The notes: generated by a model from the sequence alone, not told the origin. Shown: positions 37,784-45,928, numbered from the stretch's first letter. The stretch is 64,000 nt of DNA from Limnobaculum allomyrinae (GCF_016649425.1 NZ_JADRCR010000006.1:124001-188000), one strand, 5' to 3'. Program-made: numbers and translations.

Positions 37784-38758
37784 ATGAATACAGTTGGAAC
37801 CCCGTTATTGTGGGGCAGTTTTGCACTTATCGTTGCCGTAATGCTAATCATTGACCTGTTTGGGCAGGGCAAGAAGAAAGGCGGGGCGATGTCTTTTAAA
37901 CAGGCTGCGGTCTGGTCGTTAATCTGGATTACCCTCTCTTTACTGTTTGCACTTGGTCTATGGTGGTATTTGAATGATACCGCTGGCCAGCAGGTGGCTG
38001 ATACGCAGGCTCTGGCATTTATCACCGGTTATCTGATTGAAAAAGCGCTGGCGGTCGATAATGTGTTCGTCTGGCTAATGATATTTAGCTACTTCTCTGT
38101 TCCTGTAGCCATACAGCGACGTGTATTGGTATATGGTGTGTTAGGCGCTATCGTTCTGCGTGCCATCATGATCTTTATCGGTAGCTGGCTGATTTCTGAA
38201 TTTAGCTGGATATTGTATGTGTTTGGTGCCTTCCTGCTATTTACCGGCATCAAAATGGCTCTGGCTAAAGAAGACGATGAGTCCAATATTGGTGATAAAC
38301 CAATGGTAAAATGGATCCGCAGTCATATCCGCATGACCGATAATATGGAAGGGGAGCGCTTCTTTACTCGCCGTAACGGCGTATTGTTCGCTACGCCGCT
38401 ATTTTTGGTTTTGATTCTGGTGGAAATCAGTGACGTCATTTTTGCTGTAGATAGCATCCCGGCTATCTTTGCGGTGACAACCGATCCCTTTATCGTACTC
38501 ACTTCAAACCTGTTCGCTATTTTGGGCCTGCGGGCAATGTACTTCTTGCTGGTGAACGTAGCGGAACGCTTCTCTATGTTGAAGTATGGTCTGGCGGTGA
38601 TTCTGGTGTTTATTGGTATCAAGATGCTGATTGTTGATTTCTACCATATTCCGATAGCGATTTCATTGGGAACGGTAGGAGGAATTTTGGCGGTGACGTT
38701 GGCGATTAATGGGTGGGTGAATTACAGGAATGATACGCTTGAGGATGATAAGAAGTAA
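37784..38758 (+). CDS. alx: TerC family manganese exporter Alx
   Basis: 324 residues (E. coli Alx 321), polytopic inner-membrane protein of the TerC family with about 9 hydrophobic helices. Acidic intramembrane motifs typical of the family are present: [11 protein letters not shown] in the third helix region and [15 protein letters not shown] in the second repeat, whose aspartates probably coordinate Mn2+. It exports Mn2+ when cytoplasmic manganese is high. The upstream riboswitch and CGAGGAGA ribosome binding site support the assignment and start. Confidence 0.94.
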   Translation: MNTVGTPLLWGSFALIVAVMLIIDLFGQGKKKGGAMSFKQAAVWSLIWITLSLLFALGLWWYLNDTAGQQVADTQALAFITGYLIEKALAVDNVFVWLMIFSYFSVPVAIQRRVLVYGVLGAIVLRAIMIFIGSWLISEFSWILYVFGAFLLFTGIKMALAKEDDESNIGDKPMVKWIRSHIRMTDNMEGERFFTRRNGVLFATPLFLVLILVEISDVIFAVDSIPAIFAVTTDPFIVLTSNLFAILGLRAMYFLLVNVAERFSMLKYGLAVILVFIGIKMLIVDFYHIPIAISLGTVGGILAVTLAINGWVNYRNDTLEDDKK

Positions 38759-38817
38759 CCTGATTCATACTTGATGTGTTGAAGAAAATTAGGTTGAGTG
38801 TTGGTTTCGTCCACTAA

Positions 38818-39066
38818 TAGTACAGTGCCTGAATAAACATTGGTGCGAGTGGCCGAGCAGAGGGTACCAGGGCGGGCACCCTCTGCACTCCCGCGCCTTC
38901 GCACACGAATCCAGGTCGCCTGGTGGCGACTGCCTTCCTCCTTCGTTCAGCCTTAACGCACCGGCACTGATTCGCTCCCGGCGAAGCAGTGCCTCGACTG
39001 GCATCCATGCCAGCCGTGCTGGCCTCTCTCAGTCGTCAGCTGAATTCCAGTGCTCTTGAAGGTCAA
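38818..39066. repeat. Dispersed repeat A, copy 1 (about 250 bp, structured)
   Basis: Non-coding, GC-rich, hairpin-dense block. GCAGAGGGT pairs with ACCCTCTGC; AGGTCGCC with GGCGACT; GGCAT with ATGCC. Its right end (39003-39066) recurs in inverted orientation at 45862-45928, including CACTGGAATTCAGC, ACTGAGAGAGG and AGCACGGCTGGCATGGA. The left boundary is uncertain. Overlapping short reading frames on the minus strand have the proline/arginine-rich look of translated structured RNA and are not called. Confidence 0.65.
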
Positions 39067-39180
39067 AGGATGGAGGTCAAAAAATGAAGGGCAACAGAGG
39101 AAGGCTGTAAGATAATTTAGTATGCAGGGGGTTACCCTGAATAATTGTTGCTGTTGACCTTTGGTTTTGTAACCAAAGTT

Positions 39181-39421
39181 AATCGTCGGGAGAGGGTGCC
39201 GTGGGGACGACTTGGCGTAAGCCAACGACAAACAGGCTTTGCCTGTTTGAACAGCGCTAGCGCTGGCCCGTCAGGGTGAAACACCGCAAGGTGTCTCATA
39301 ACTGCCCGTAGGCAGCCCAGGCCGACGCACTCTGGTGCTTAGTGCCGACGGTCTTCCGGCCGAGCACAATGGAAATATATGCAATATCGTTTTTACGGCC
39401 GAAATATCCTCAGCAGCCAAT
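39181..39421. repeat. Dispersed repeat B, copy 2 (241 bp)
   Basis: Second copy of the repeat at 9921-10159, in the same orientation and almost identical length. Both ends (AATCGTCGGGAGAGG and AGCCAAT) are conserved. Between repeat A and this copy lie 114 bp with no feature except the small inverted repeat CTTTGGTTTTGTAACCAAAG. Together A and B make a 600-bp composite block between alx and yecF. Confidence 0.8.
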
Positions 39422-39450
39422 TTCTCTTAAAAGACTAACCCCACAATAGC

Positions 39451-39482
39451 AAAAAGCCCCGCGTTAAACCTAACGCGGGGCT
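39451..39482 (-). terminator. Terminator of yecF
   Basis: AGCCCCGCGTTA and TAACGCGGGGCT form a perfect 12-bp stem with a 4-base loop. On the minus strand it is followed by TTTTT. It lies 20 bp after the yecF stop. Confidence 0.92.
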
Positions 39483-39501
39483 CTCAAAGCCAAAAAAACT
39501 A

Positions 39502-39735
39502 TCAGCACGTCTCTTGACGATATGCCTGCCGCATTTGCTGAACGATACCTTTAAACGCTTCGGCTTCCGCCATATCCGGATGATCGGCAATCAGTCTTTC
39601 CATCTTTAGAATCACTTTTCCTGCATCCGCCTGACCCATAGTGATCAGCATTAACGTCAGAATCGCTTTCAGACCGGAAATCTCTCTGGCCATCTCTTCC
39701 GGTGTTGCGTTGGTTGGAAAATCGATATTGTTCAT
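39502..39735 (-). CDS. yecF: DUF2594 family protein YecF
   Basis: 77 residues from ATG at 39733-39735. Resembles E. coli YecF: EISGLKAILTLMLITMGQADAGKVILKMERLI in the core and a QAYRQ C-terminal segment. Function not established. The upstream in-frame TTG/ATG region would add 18 residues that do not resemble the family, so I use the internal ATG. Followed by a strong terminator. Confidence 0.8.
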   Translation of the reverse strand: MNNIDFPTNATPEEMAREISGLKAILTLMLITMGQADAGKVILKMERLIADHPDMAEAEAFKGIVQQMRQAYRQETC

Positions 39736-39851
39736 AACTAGTCCCGTGTCGATATATGTGACAATTAAAATTTGGGCATATGTTAGCAAAGTATTGCCTC
39801 AGACGTGAGCATCTGTTGGTGGAAAAGTATTGAAAACTGCTTAATAATATA

Positions 39852-39870
39852 GATAATCATTCTCATTATT
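39852..39870 (+). promoter_or_regulatory. Fur box upstream of cysteine-tailed protein
   Basis: The 19-mer starting GATAATCATTCTCATTATT agrees with 15 of 19 positions of the consensus Fur box GATAATGATAATCATTATC. It ends 20 bp before the ATG at 39891, a typical repressor position. Confidence 0.7.
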
Positions 39871-39890
39871 GTTTGCGGGCGCACCATTTT

Positions 39891-40325
39891 ATGTCATCAG
39901 CCCTTAAGGCACTGAAAAAGTTACACAAAAAAGCGTCTAAGCACGGAAGCAAAAATAAGGCGGGGGATCGTGCGCTTCAGAATCTTGTTCGTCCTGCAGT
40001 TTTACCGGGAGCTCACCCCCGTAGTACCCAATCAGAACCCTCAGATTCAATCTGGAGTGAACTCTCTCAGCAAGTGATGGGCAACATGCTGGTTGAAGTG
40101 TCAAAACCCTTAAAGCCATTGTTGGATTGGTTTGATCACGGAGGCTATAACCTCCCGACACCACGTCAGCCGGTAAAACGTGGAAGCGCCGGCAACATGC
40201 GTATCCAGCCCAACTCGGTAGCACCTCCGGCAATCTTACGCTTACCCTTTAAATCTCCACCCTGTAAACGCTGCCCGGCGAAAAGTGGTGGTATTTGCCA
40301 GTGTGCCGCCAAACGTTTTGCTTAA
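39891..40325 (+). CDS. Unknown small basic protein with C-terminal CxxC...CxC motif, probably Fur-regulated
   Basis: 144 residues. The N-terminus is very basic (SALKALKKLHKKASKHGSK), the middle proline-rich, and the C-terminus carries four cysteines in PPCKRCPAKSGGICQC, a likely metal or Fe-S ligand set. I do not recognise the family. The pattern is distantly reminiscent of the cysteine tail of ferric-siderophore reductases (FhuF type: CCx10CxxC) but is not the same. The upstream Fur box points to an iron-starvation role. ATG at 39891 is preferred to the in-frame TTG at 39873, which would lie directly after the Fur box; no strong ribosome binding site is visible for either. Confidence 0.65.
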   Translation: MSSALKALKKLHKKASKHGSKNKAGDRALQNLVRPAVLPGAHPRSTQSEPSDSIWSELSQQVMGNMLVEVSKPLKPLLDWFDHGGYNLPTPRQPVKRGSAGNMRIQPNSVAPPAILRLPFKSPPCKRCPAKSGGICQCAAKRFA

Positions 40326-40430
40326 TTTTGATAACCTATTGCTGATGTGATTTGTGCTAGGGTTGTATCGCGATAAAACACAATAGCCCGACTGCACTGC
40401 AATCGGGCCCCTGGATGTCGGGATTTAATT

Positions 40431-41267
40431 TCAGTCGTAGCGATAGAATCCTTTCTTACTCTTTCTTCCTAATGCCCCACCTCTGACCATCTTACGCAGC
40501 AGAATATGCGGGCGATATTTTGAGTCGCCGGTTTCTGAGTAAAGCACTTCCATAATAGCAAGACAGACATCCAGACCGATTAAATCGCCCAGCGCCAATG
40601 GCCCCATAGGGTGATTGGCGCCCAGTTTCATTGCGGTGTCGATATCTTCTGCGCTGGCGGTACCATCGGCATAGATACCAATAGCTTCATTTACCATCGG
40701 AATCAGCACGCGATTGACGATAAAGCCCGGTGCGTCTTTAGAAATAACGGCAACTTTACCGACCTGCTGAACGATCTCCTGCATTTTGCTGACCATCTCA
40801 TCGGTAGTACTTAAACCCACAACGATTTCTACCAGTGTCATTACGGGGGCCGGATTGAAAAAGTGCAATCCGATAACCTGGCGATCCAATCCGGCGCTCA
40901 GTTCAGTAATAGACAGTGAAGACGTATTGGAGGCAAAAATGGCGTCAGCCCGGCAGATGTTTTTCAGGCTATTAAAAAGCTGGCGTTTAACATCGATATT
41001 TTCGACGATAGCCTCAATGATGAGGTCGCAGTCAGAGACATCTTCTGGCAGGCCGGGAACAATGTTGGTGGCGATGGCTTTAGCTCTGTCTGCCACCATT
41101 TTATCTTTATCCACCAGCTTGTTCAGTGAGGTGATGATGTTGTTTTTTCCTTTCTCTGCATATTCTTGCTTAATATCAGCGAGAACCACACTGAAGCCTT
41201 CTGTGGCAGCAAACACTTGAGCAATGCCTGCACCCATCGCGCCTGCACCGATAACGCCTACCTTCAT
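40431..41267 (-). CDS. hbd: 3-hydroxybutyryl-CoA dehydrogenase
   Basis: 278 residues, NAD(P)-dependent oxidation of (S)-3-hydroxybutyryl-CoA or the reverse reduction. The Rossmann motif GAGAMGAGIAQVFA starts at residue 7. Conserved segments include FASNTSSLSITEL, the catalytic histidine in VIGLHFFNPAPVM, KDAPGFIVNRVL, and the C-terminal GRKSKKGFYRYD. Length fits single-domain Hbd/FadB2 rather than bifunctional FadB. No crotonase, thiolase or butyryl-CoA dehydrogenase gene lies next to it, so its pathway is unclear; the neighbours are unrelated. Confidence 0.9.
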   Translation of the reverse strand: MKVGVIGAGAMGAGIAQVFAATEGFSVVLADIKQEYAEKGKNNIITSLNKLVDKDKMVADRAKAIATNIVPGLPEDVSDCDLIIEAIVENIDVKRQLFNSLKNICRADAIFASNTSSLSITELSAGLDRQVIGLHFFNPAPVMTLVEIVVGLSTTDEMVSKMQEIVQQVGKVAVISKDAPGFIVNRVLIPMVNEAIGIYADGTASAEDIDTAMKLGANHPMGPLALGDLIGLDVCLAIMEVLYSETGDSKYRPHILLRKMVRGGALGRKSKKGFYRYD

Positions 41268-41490
41268 ATTGTTACCTTCCTGTATTTCAAACTGTTGAGA
41301 GTTATTTATACGTAAGTCTCAATTATATCTTTCCGTATCGGCGAGGACTGTGTCGGGAGGCGCAGTTTCTTTATCTGATTAGACACGATGAAATTTAGAA
41401 GAAAGCAGGTGATGCGGGCTGACGGGAGATAAAGAGAAATACAGGTTTGATTAAAAGACAGGGGGATTAATTACGTAGAGTAATGAAGAA

Positions 41491-41514
41491 GGCCCACATT
41501 GATTAATGTGAGCC
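41491..41514 (-). terminator. Terminator after small HMA-like gene
   Basis: GGCCCACATT (41491-41500) pairs with AATGTGAGCC (41505-41514) with one wobble. On the minus strand it is followed by TTCTTC. It lies 32 bp after the stop of the gene at 41546-41914. Confidence 0.6.
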
Positions 41515-41545
41515 CTCTATATAACAGGAGAAGCTGATAGGCTAT

Positions 41546-41914
41546 TTATCTGGCTATGGCTGCAACAGCACTCACCAATGAGCCACCCAGCGTGCGCTTC
41601 AGCGTCGTTAAGGCAATGCCTTTCAGTAAGGTTTTAGCACCCAGACGTACCGCATTATTAATGAAATCGCGTTCTTCGCTGTTTTCCAGCCAGCCATAGC
41701 TTTCGACCGTTTCCAGCAGTGCAGCGGCGCTTATCACTTTGCTGTCGAAACGAATTGCCACAGAACCCGCGTAGCGACGGTATTGAATCTCTTTGATTCC
41801 CGGCACTAACTCCAGTTTTGCAATCAAATCTGTCACTTCAGCAGCATGCTGTTGAATATAATCAGAACGAATGCGAACACGGTTTTGTGTCTGATGAACA
41901 TATGGACTACTCAT
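41546..41914 (-). CDS. Small HMA_2-like protein, ferrosome-type cluster
   Basis: 122 residues from ATG at 41912-41914 (AGGTGG at good spacing; the GTG three codons earlier is less likely). The N-terminal ferredoxin-like fold starts with VHQTQNRVRIRSDYI, the same H-x(3-4)-R-x-R-x-R pattern seen in the divergent gene at 42176 and at the N-terminus of the ATPase at 43760. The classic CxxC metal motif is absent. The C-terminus (LLKGIALTTLKRTLGG to end) is a hydrophobic glycine-rich helix. Transcribed divergently from the cluster and directly behind a Fur-like box. Likely accessory component; function inferred from the cluster. Confidence 0.65.
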   Translation of the reverse strand: MSSPYVHQTQNRVRIRSDYIQQHAAEVTDLIAKLELVPGIKEIQYRRYAGSVAIRFDSKVISAAALLETVESYGWLENSEERDFINNAVRLGAKTLLKGIALTTLKRTLGGSLVSAVAAIAR

Positions 41915-41935
41915 AGCGGCCACCTGAATGATAAA

Positions 41936-41954
41936 GATAACGAGAATAATTTAC
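41936..41954. promoter_or_regulatory. Fur-like box in divergent promoter of ferrosome-like cluster
   Basis: GATAACGAGAATAATTTAC matches 14 of 19 positions of the Fur consensus. It begins 21 bp upstream of the minus-strand HMA-like gene and about 220 bp upstream of the plus-strand cluster, so it most directly fits control of the former. Confidence 0.5.
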
Positions 41955-42175
41955 ATTAAGGTTTGTGCGCTGTCCAGTACTGTTATTAACCAATTTCTGC
42001 GTAATATCTCTACTTCTTTATGCTACGGTTTTTTTGTTTTTCGGCATAAATCTGATTTACTTCCAAACAAGTGTGTTTAAGTGTTTTAAATCATCAGGTC
42101 ACGTCATATGATAGCCGTAACTAATATGGCTCCTTATTCTGCAGCGTCAGAATGGTTGATTTTTTAGGATGTAAC

Positions 42176-42508
42176 ATGAGTTCTGATAGTTTTAGTGGGT
42201 TAATGGCGCTACGCCGTTTTGTTGAACTTGCCCACCATATCCCTGGTCGCATCAGGCTGCGTTTTACCAATAAGCTGGTGGCCGGGCTGAGTAAAAGTAA
42301 ATTATCTGCATTAGAAGAACTTTGTGGCAAAGATAATTGTTTACGTAGTTATACCCTTAATAGTGCAACCGGAAGTCTATTATTAGAGTATGACGCTAAA
42401 CGTTTGCCGCCAAAACTACTGGAACAGCTATTTGGTGATGACGATCGGATTGCAGAGCAAGCGTTAACTGAAATTCTGCCAATTATCTCTCCGCCAGAGT
42501 CTAAATAA
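42176..42508 (+). CDS. Small HMA_2-like protein opening the P1B-6 ATPase operon
   Basis: 110 residues from ATG at 42176 (AGGA with 6-base spacing; ATG at 42152 lacks one). The core begins HHIPGRIRLRFTNKLV and continues as a betaalphabeta-type fold with YTLNSATGSLLLEYD. It resembles the HMA_2 (PF19991) class of heavy-metal-associated-like domains that lack CxxC. The same PGRxRxR signature is repeated in the ATPase four genes downstream. It ends 14 bp before the next gene, so it belongs to the operon. Confidence 0.65.
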   Translation: MSSDSFSGLMALRRFVELAHHIPGRIRLRFTNKLVAGLSKSKLSALEELCGKDNCLRSYTLNSATGSLLLEYDAKRLPPKLLEQLFGDDDRIAEQALTEILPIISPPESK

Positions 42509-42522
42509 GTGAGGAACTGAAG

Positions 42523-43164
42523 ATGGGAAAAGACAAGAAGAGTAACGATCAGGAAATCCCTGAATATCAAGGGATGCCACCCTACGGACCTTACGGTTAT
42601 CCTTATTATCCTCCCTATCCTCAGCAGCAAGGGCAACCAATGCCGCAGCAGATGATGTGGCCTCCTCATCCCCCAATGTGGAATCCAATGTGTGGTCAGC
42701 CTCCAATGGGTTATCCAATGCCGCCACAATACCAGCAGTTTCCACCTCAGTTCCAACAGCCAGCCCCACAGCAAATGGCTCCGGGTTTTGACTGGAGTGG
42801 ACAGGCGCAGGGCATGGTTGAAGGCTTAATGGGGGAGCAAGCCGGATTATTTAAAAATATCATCAGTACTATCGGTGTTGATGATAAAGAGTTTTGGAAA
42901 GGCGCAATGATTGGTGCTGCCGCAGCGCTGATTTTAGGTAATGAAAGCGTACGTAATACGCTGCTGCAAACTTTTGCTAATGCTGGCGACATGCTGAAAA
43001 GTGGCGGTAGCAAAGTGAAAGAGAAAGCGGAAACCACCGCTGAAAGCGTGAAAGAGAGCGTAATGACCAGCGGCGCTATTTTCCGTGATACGGTTCAGGC
43101 TGGCAAAGAAGGCTTTCAGGAGTCGGTAGAACGCCATCGTGAGCAGGAGAAAGCGGATGAGTAA
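42523..43164 (+). CDS. Proline/tyrosine/glutamine-rich protein with hydrophobic helix (YtxH-like)
   Basis: 213 residues. Residues about 12-90 are low-complexity, rich in Pro, Tyr, Gln and Met (repeated PPY, PYYPP and QPMP units). Then comes FWKGAMIGAAAALILGNESVRNTLL (about 125-150), an alanine/glycine-rich hydrophobic helix of the YtxH/glycine-zipper kind, and a charged amphipathic C-terminal coil with EKAETTAESVKES repeats resembling LEA/apolipoprotein-like helices. Such a protein could coat or shape a membrane compartment. No enzyme motif. Overlaps the next gene by 8 bp. Confidence 0.7.
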   Translation: MGKDKKSNDQEIPEYQGMPPYGPYGYPYYPPYPQQQGQPMPQQMMWPPHPPMWNPMCGQPPMGYPMPPQYQQFPPQFQQPAPQQMAPGFDWSGQAQGMVEGLMGEQAGLFKNIISTIGVDDKEFWKGAMIGAAAALILGNESVRNTLLQTFANAGDMLKSGGSKVKEKAETTAESVKESVMTSGAIFRDTVQAGKEGFQESVERHREQEKADE

Positions 43165-43471
43165 TAATAGCGATCGCATGAATCCAGCCAGCCGGGCGTT
43201 GATCGCAGGAGCGCTGGTTGGCGCTACGGCTTCTGGTGTGGAGCAGTGGCGTCAGTATCAGCGCGGTGAGAAGACGCTGGAACAGGCGACCAGTAAAGTT
43301 CTGATTGATGCCACTAAAGCCGGTTTAGTGAGTGGGGCTGCCATGACGGTAGCCAACGCCACCGCAGGCCGCCCGGTACTGACATTATTAACGGTACTCA
43401 GCGCAGGTGCTGCCGGACTGTACCTATTAGACTCAATGAATAAGCGAGGCGCAGATGAAACAGCCGAATAA
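43157..43471 (+). CDS. Small hydrophobic glycine/alanine-rich protein
   Basis: 104 residues from ATG at 43157 (GGAGAAAGCGG before it), overlapping the previous stop by 8 bp and the next start by 17 bp. Two Gly/Ala-rich hydrophobic segments (SRALIAGALVGATASG and VLTLLTVLSAGAAGLYLLDSM) with a stretch of GAAMTVANATAG between look like membrane-inserting or zipper helices. I do not recognise a named family. Tight overlaps place it in the same translational unit as the P1B ATPase. Confidence 0.7.
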   Translation: MSNNSDRMNPASRALIAGALVGATASGVEQWRQYQRGEKTLEQATSKVLIDATKAGLVSGAAMTVANATAGRPVLTLLTVLSAGAAGLYLLDSMNKRGADETAE

Positions 43472-43751
43472 CCCTTACTACAATCCTTACGCGCCTTATC
43501 CGATGGATCAGTCAGCACCGCAAACCCCTTATCGGGCGGACAATAGCCGGGCTCATCTGATTACCGGTATCGTCGCCGGCGCTGCGATCGCTTATCTGTT
43601 GTCTAACCGCAATGTGCAAAAGAGCATTGGCGCAACGGCCAACAAAGCCTGGGGCGCGATTCGTGGTGAAGTGGAAGAGCTGAAAGAGCGTCTGGCGGAT
43701 GTTCAGGCAGAGCTGGATTATTATCGCGAAAAAGATCAGGACAGCGAGTAA
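43455..43751 (+). CDS. YtxH-like small membrane-associated protein
   Basis: 98 residues. Short Pro/Tyr-rich head (NPYYNPYAPYPMDQ) echoing the protein two genes upstream, one hydrophobic helix (LITGIVAGAAIAYLLSN, about 35-51) and a charged coiled-coil tail (EVEELKERLADVQAELDYY). This is the YtxH layout. It ends 8 bp before the ATPase gene. The shared head sequence suggests a common partner or paralogy with 42523-43164. Confidence 0.7.
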   Translation: MKQPNNPYYNPYAPYPMDQSAPQTPYRADNSRAHLITGIVAGAAIAYLLSNRNVQKSIGATANKAWGAIRGEVEELKERLADVQAELDYYREKDQDSE

Positions 43752-43759
43752 CTGCCCCG

Positions 43760-45829
43760 ATGACCCATTTATATACCGTTAAGCCAGTTCACCAACTTCC
43801 TGGTCGACTGAGAGTGCGCATTGTTCAATTGCGGGAGCAACCGGACGTTGCCGGATGGCTTAAAACCCATCTGCTCTCTTTCACCGGAGTGAAAACGGTG
43901 CGCTTGCGCCCGGCAGCGGCTTCTGCCGTATTAACCTATCACACCAGTAAAACCGATGTGGAAAAGTTGTTAGCACAGTTGAATGCCATTGATTGGGATT
44001 CAGCCACCGACAGCGAGTACGAAGCGGAGTATTGCGGTGGTGATAATCTGTTAAATCTGGCCGGTTTGGCCGCAACCCAATTTTTACCTAAGCGTTGGTC
44101 TGCCTTACCTGCCGTTGCATTGATGGCACCTACCATTGCTGAAGGCGTTGAGTCGCTGTGCCAGCGTGAGTTGAAGGTTGAAGTACTGGATGCGCTGGCG
44201 CTTAGTCTGTCAATTGCCCGGGGTGATTACCGGACGGCAATGTTGACCCAGTCGTTACTGACGCTGGGGGAATATTTTGAGCAAGAAACCAGCCGCCATT
44301 CTGATGAATTATTGTCTGAGTTGATGCAGCCCCAGTACCACTCGGTTTGGGTTGAACGTGATGGTGAAAGTCAGGAAATCAACGCGGAAGATCTGGTAAA
44401 CGGTGATGTCATGCTGCTGGGGCCTGGAGATAATATTCCTGCTGACGGTAGCGTATTGCGCGGTATTGGTTTAATTAATCAGGCATCGATGACCGGAGAG
44501 AGTGTACCGGTACGTCGTGAAGCAGGCGCCTGGGTATTTGCCGGCACTCAGGTTCAGGACGGTAACATTGCGGTGCGTGCCGAGCGGGTAGGGGATGAGT
44601 CTTCAACGGCAAATATTCGTCGTTTTATTACCGAGTCACTCGGTCAGCGTAGCGAAACTCAGCAGGTTACCCAAAGGATGGCCGATCGCAGGGTGGCTAT
44701 TACTCTGGGGGCTGGTGCTGGCGTATTTGCACTGACCCGTGACTGGAATCGCCTGGCCTCAGTTTTCCTGGTCGACTATTCCTGTGCCTTAAAACTGAGT
44801 ACGCCGATTGCGTTTAAATCGGTGATGTACAAAGCGGCAACCTCCGGGTTATTGCTTAAGGGGGGCCGTGCTATTGAGCAGTTGGCCGATATCGATACCG
44901 TGGTGTTTGATAAAACCGGTACCCTGACCTACGGGGATATGCTGGTGACCGACGTGGTTAGTTTTGACCCAAAACATACCTGGGCTAAACGGCTGTTGGC
45001 AATTGCTGCTTCGGTGGAAGAACACAGTAATCACCCACTGGCGCGGGCGGTGGTAAGCGCTGCGCAGCAACACGAACTGCCACATATTAATCACGGCGAA
45101 GTGGAGTATGTGATTGCGCACGGGTTAATTTCTGAGCTTGATGGTAACCGCATGGTGATTGGCAGTCGCCACTTCCTGCGAGAGCATTACCATATCGATT
45201 TCTCCCCGTTCCAGACTCAAATCGAAGAGTTGGAAGAGCAAGGCCGTCATCTGTTGTTTATTAGTCTTAATGAGCAACTGGTCGGTATGATTGGTCTGCA
45301 GGATAATGTGCGTGATGAAGCTGCGCAGGTTATCAGTCAGTTGCGTGAACTGGGTATTAAAAATGTCATTCTGTTAACCGGCGATAAGCAGCATAAGGCC
45401 GAGCAAATGGCTAAAGATCTGGGTATTGACCAGTTCTTCGCTGAAGCAACGCCGGAAAGTAAAGTTAGCGTAGTTCAGTCATTGCAGGAACAGGGTTGCC
45501 GCGTGATGTTTGTGGGTGATGGCGTTAATGATGCACCGGTACTGACTCAGGCAGATGTTGGCCTGGCGATGAATCAAAGCACAGAGCTTGCCCAACAGGC
45601 GGCGGATGCGGTACTGCTGCAAGACTCTCTGCACGGAGTAGTAACGGCCCGTGAGCTGGCAGTTGATGCAATGAAATTGGTTAACAGCAACATTAAACTA
45701 ACCGAGTGGATTAACAGCGCCATTATGTTAGCAGCAGCGATGGGACGACTATCCCCGACGTTGAGTGCCCTGTTGCATAATGGAACCACCATCGGGGTAT
45801 TGTTAAGATCGCTTGCCGCGAGGAAATAA
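43760..45829 (+). CDS. P1B-type metal ATPase with SCA motif (P1B-6, FezB-like)
   Basis: 689 residues. An N-terminal HMA_2-like region (VHQLPGRLRVRIVQLRE) lacks CxxC. The P-type ATPase core is complete: MTGES in the actuator domain, phosphorylation site DKTGT with D384, SNHPLA in the nucleotide domain and GDGVNDAP in the hinge. The transmembrane metal motif, normally CPC, is S341-C342-A343 (YSCALKLSTP). SCA is the signature ascribed to the P1B-6 class, to which the ferrosome ATPase FezB belongs. Only six to seven hydrophobic helices are evident. It is the last gene of an operon of small membrane proteins; iron is the inferred substrate. Confidence 0.8.
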   Translation: MTHLYTVKPVHQLPGRLRVRIVQLREQPDVAGWLKTHLLSFTGVKTVRLRPAAASAVLTYHTSKTDVEKLLAQLNAIDWDSATDSEYEAEYCGGDNLLNLAGLAATQFLPKRWSALPAVALMAPTIAEGVESLCQRELKVEVLDALALSLSIARGDYRTAMLTQSLLTLGEYFEQETSRHSDELLSELMQPQYHSVWVERDGESQEINAEDLVNGDVMLLGPGDNIPADGSVLRGIGLINQASMTGESVPVRREAGAWVFAGTQVQDGNIAVRAERVGDESSTANIRRFITESLGQRSETQQVTQRMADRRVAITLGAGAGVFALTRDWNRLASVFLVDYSCALKLSTPIAFKSVMYKAATSGLLLKGGRAIEQLADIDTVVFDKTGTLTYGDMLVTDVVSFDPKHTWAKRLLAIAASVEEHSNHPLARAVVSAAQQHELPHINHGEVEYVIAHGLISELDGNRMVIGSRHFLREHYHIDFSPFQTQIEELEEQGRHLLFISLNEQLVGMIGLQDNVRDEAAQVISQLRELGIKNVILLTGDKQHKAEQMAKDLGIDQFFAEATPESKVSVVQSLQEQGCRVMFVGDGVNDAPVLTQADVGLAMNQSTELAQQAADAVLLQDSLHGVVTARELAVDAMKLVNSNIKLTEWINSAIMLAAAMGRLSPTLSALLHNGTTIGVLLRSLAARK

Positions 45830-45861
45830 GTTTTTTGAATTGAAGGTCGTGTCATTTGGTT

Positions 45862-45928
45862 TTGACCTTTCCATTGAGCACTGGAATTCAGCCGACAACT
45901 GAGAGAGGGTAGCACGGCTGGCATGGAG
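45862..45928. repeat. Dispersed repeat A, copy 2 (partial, inverted)
   Basis: About 67 bp matching the reverse complement of 39003-39066, sharing TTGACCTT, GAGCACTGGAATTCAGC, ACTGAGAGAGG and AGCACGGCTGGCATGGA with a few substitutions. It sits 30 bp after the ATPase stop. Only the outer end of repeat A is present, so this is a remnant or solo end. Confidence 0.7.

Noticed and set aside
38722-39231. Several short minus-strand reading frames in the repeat block
   Set aside because: Arg/Pro/Cys-rich, overlapping, no ribosome binding sites, and lying in structured repeated DNA.
40386-40408. GCCCGA...TCGGGC palindrome after hbd as a terminator
   Set aside because: Only 6 bp and no U-tract on the minus strand; left unassigned.
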